64,000 nt of DNA, from assembly GCF_001522545.3 (NCBI RefSeq), contig NC_031768.1, forward strand, positions 98,879,095 through 98,943,094, given 5' to 3'. This document shows, piece by piece, positions 62,201 through 64,000 of this stretch. Source of the DNA: Parus major (lineage: Eukaryota > Chordata > Aves > Passeriformes > Paridae). Position 1 is the stretch's first letter, and each line of letters starts with the position of its first letter. Under the pieces are notes generated by a model. The model was given only the letters and a program-made list of their open reading frames with translations. It was not told the origin of the DNA and made no database searches. Made by a program: the position numbers and the translations under genes.

Positions 62201-63345
62201 GAGAAGGACAAAAATACCTAAGGAAACAATTCTTGCACACTGGCCCTTAATGGGGTCATTGCCTTTTAGTCCAAAGCTTGGAGAGATGGGCATAGGGTAA
62301 CTAGGACTGACTGCACACAGGACAGTATGTGCAGTCCTACATACTCTGCAACCCCATATATGCAACCAGACAAGTATCTCTTGTATGCTATTGCGTGTTT
62401 TCATTAACCTTCTATAGTGCTTGAGTTTGGAAAAATTTGAGTGATAATTTGTCATGATTTAAGCCAATGCTGGTAACAATCTGAGGCTGAATATTTCATG
62501 TTACAAAGTTTACAGTTGCTACTTTCCTGACTGGCACAACAAATTGACCCTGCTATAGCAGTGTGCTTTCCAGAAAATATCTGAGGTGATAGCCCATGTT
62601 CCATTGGAATAATTATATTTCACCATTATTTGAGGACACAGGCTCAAGCTGCCACATCAAATACTAAAATACAAATCAGTGTTAGTCCAATTAATTTCCC
62701 AGTGAATTGTTATATCCCAATTAGCCTCCTGCTCTGTTCCTGTGCAAGCATTAATTCTCTCTCCACACTCTCCTACTGACTGCAGATGGGAAGAGGAGGG
62801 TGTTTCCCTTTTCTCTATTCATAATTATCTTTCTTCCTCCCAGCCTGTCACACTACTCACCATGTACATAACCTTGACTCACGTGGACAATTCCCATCAC
62901 TGAAACTTTGTCTTGTTACAGAAGTGAGAGGAGTAATCAAACCTGAAAGACTACCTTGCCTCTAGTAATTTGTTCTGAAATGAAAAATACATCCAAACAA
63001 GAGAAAACTGTGCTTCAGCATAAGTACAAAACAAAATTTTGGGTGTCCTGTGAATGCAACTTGTTATGACATCTCTAAAACTCTGCTTAGGATCTTGACT
63101 GCAGAGGGGAAGAAATATTTATCTTGTGCAGGATAAAACCTGGATGCTTTTACTTAAAAAGCAAAACAATTTTAATTTGCAATTTAGAGTGAGCTTTATG
63201 AATGATTAAAACTTTCAAAAACTCTTTATGATAAAAATCTTCATCACTGATTTTCTCAATTTCTTTTTGTAGAGGTTTAGATTCACTAATTTCAGCTAGC
63301 GAAACTAGCTAATTTCTCTAGTTTCTCAGCTAATGCACTAAATAA
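59290..63345. other. AT-rich non-coding background
   Basis: No gene or transposon is recognised. Frames of up to 109 codons (62126-62455 minus) have no motifs. The block at about 62560-62870 is compositionally complex and might be conserved sequence, but this is untestable here. Confidence 0.5.
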
Positions 63346-64000
63346 TGTGGTGGGTTTTAGTGCTGGCTAAAATCACCAGGGCACTCATTTATTTCTTGCT
63401 GTGAGATATAGATTAGAAGAAGGGCAAAACAGGCTTAAAACTTAAAAGGAGTAAAGAAACTTTATTAACAGGATTACAAAAATATGAACACCAAATAAAA
63501 CTTCAAGAAACCCTTGCCTAACTTTTTCTTTTCTTAACTGACAACATAGACACAAAACCTGGGATTTTAAAACAGTACCAACTATAAAATAGTCTTCTAT
63601 CAGTCCTTGTAGGGAGAGGAGTTTTCTCTTGCCATGCCATGGAGACTTTTCTACAAGAAACAGTTCTTTCATGGCTTTTCATTTTCACAAATAACAGCCA
63701 CGAGGGAAAAAATCCTGCCATTGTGAAATTCCTCCCATTTTCACAGCCATCCTAGAGGTGTGTCCATGGGCCATGAACTCACGGGGTATTATTTTAAGGA
63801 TGAGTTGTTCAAAGGCAAAGATTCTCTCCATTTGTTTCTGTGATCATCTTTGGGAACAGAGATTTTCTTTTTCTTTCCCTGGGGGCAAAGGGTTTTCATC
63901 ATCTCATCTCTGTCTGTGTTCAAGCTTCTCATGGGATCACAGCTACTCCAACATCTGCTTGGCTTCATCAATGGATACCTCTGCTCAGATCTACAGCTTG
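63346..64000 (-). mobile_element. ERV LTR (ERVL-like), minus strand, cut by window end
   Basis: The left end is TGTGGTGGGTTTTAGTGCTGG, a typical LTR terminus on the reverse strand. AATAAA lies on the minus strand at 63461-63466. Later words ATTTGTTTCTGTGATCATC, TTTGGGAACAGAGATTTTC and AAGCTTCTCATGGGATCACA match a passerine LTR family I remember. The U3 end lies beyond base 64000, so it cannot be told whether this is a solo LTR or part of a provirus. The 60-76-codon minus frames here are LTR sequence and not genes. Confidence 0.72.

Overview
This window looks like a gene-poor stretch of a bird nuclear genome, most likely a passerine. The grounds are several 3' ends of CR1 LINEs, the dominant avian retrotransposon, including copies ending in the typical ATTCTATG tail, together with avian ERV-type LTRs whose wording matches families I remember from songbirds. 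The background is AT-rich, and mammalian SINEs and L1 are absent. I assign families from memory of the repeats, not from a database search.

I could not support any protein-coding gene, tRNA, rRNA or CRISPR array. The open frames are short (longest 178 codons), have no recognisable domains, and lie in repeats or AT-rich background. The window is best read as intergenic sequence or the inside of a very large intron; sequence alone does not say which.

Layout. 1-9.4 kb: background with one CR1 3' end (3487-3794) whose distal half is strangely rich in homopolymers and poor in T, a GTTTT-type repeat (6661-6717), and the first of two 150-bp copies (7791-7940). 9.4-19.4 kb: AT-rich background with a possible very old CR1 coding relic near 9.9 kb, the second 150-bp copy (11683-11832) and two A/C-rich tracts. 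19.4-24 kb: a near-complete minus-strand solo LTR (19395-19978) and a second LTR-like remnant (about 23050-23960). 25-34 kb: four CR1 3' fragments (three minus, one plus), a TATATC array (30356-30533) and several low-complexity tracts. 34-45 kb: almost featureless AT-rich DNA. 45-48.5 kb: a dense cluster of insertions (CR1, LTR, CR1, LTR fragment, CR1, LTR). 48.5-63.3 kb: featureless apart from a small CR1 relic, a CCAA array and a 30-A run. 63346 to the end: a minus-strand LTR cut off by the window edge.

Nothing forms an operon or pathway. The regulatory signals I can point to are the TATA-like and AATAAA signals inside the LTRs. I found no clear evidence of a new biological system. The observations most worth checking are the homopolymer-biased CR1 copy (probably a sequencing or assembly artefact), the unexplained 150-bp repeat pair, and hairpins inside two LTR ends.
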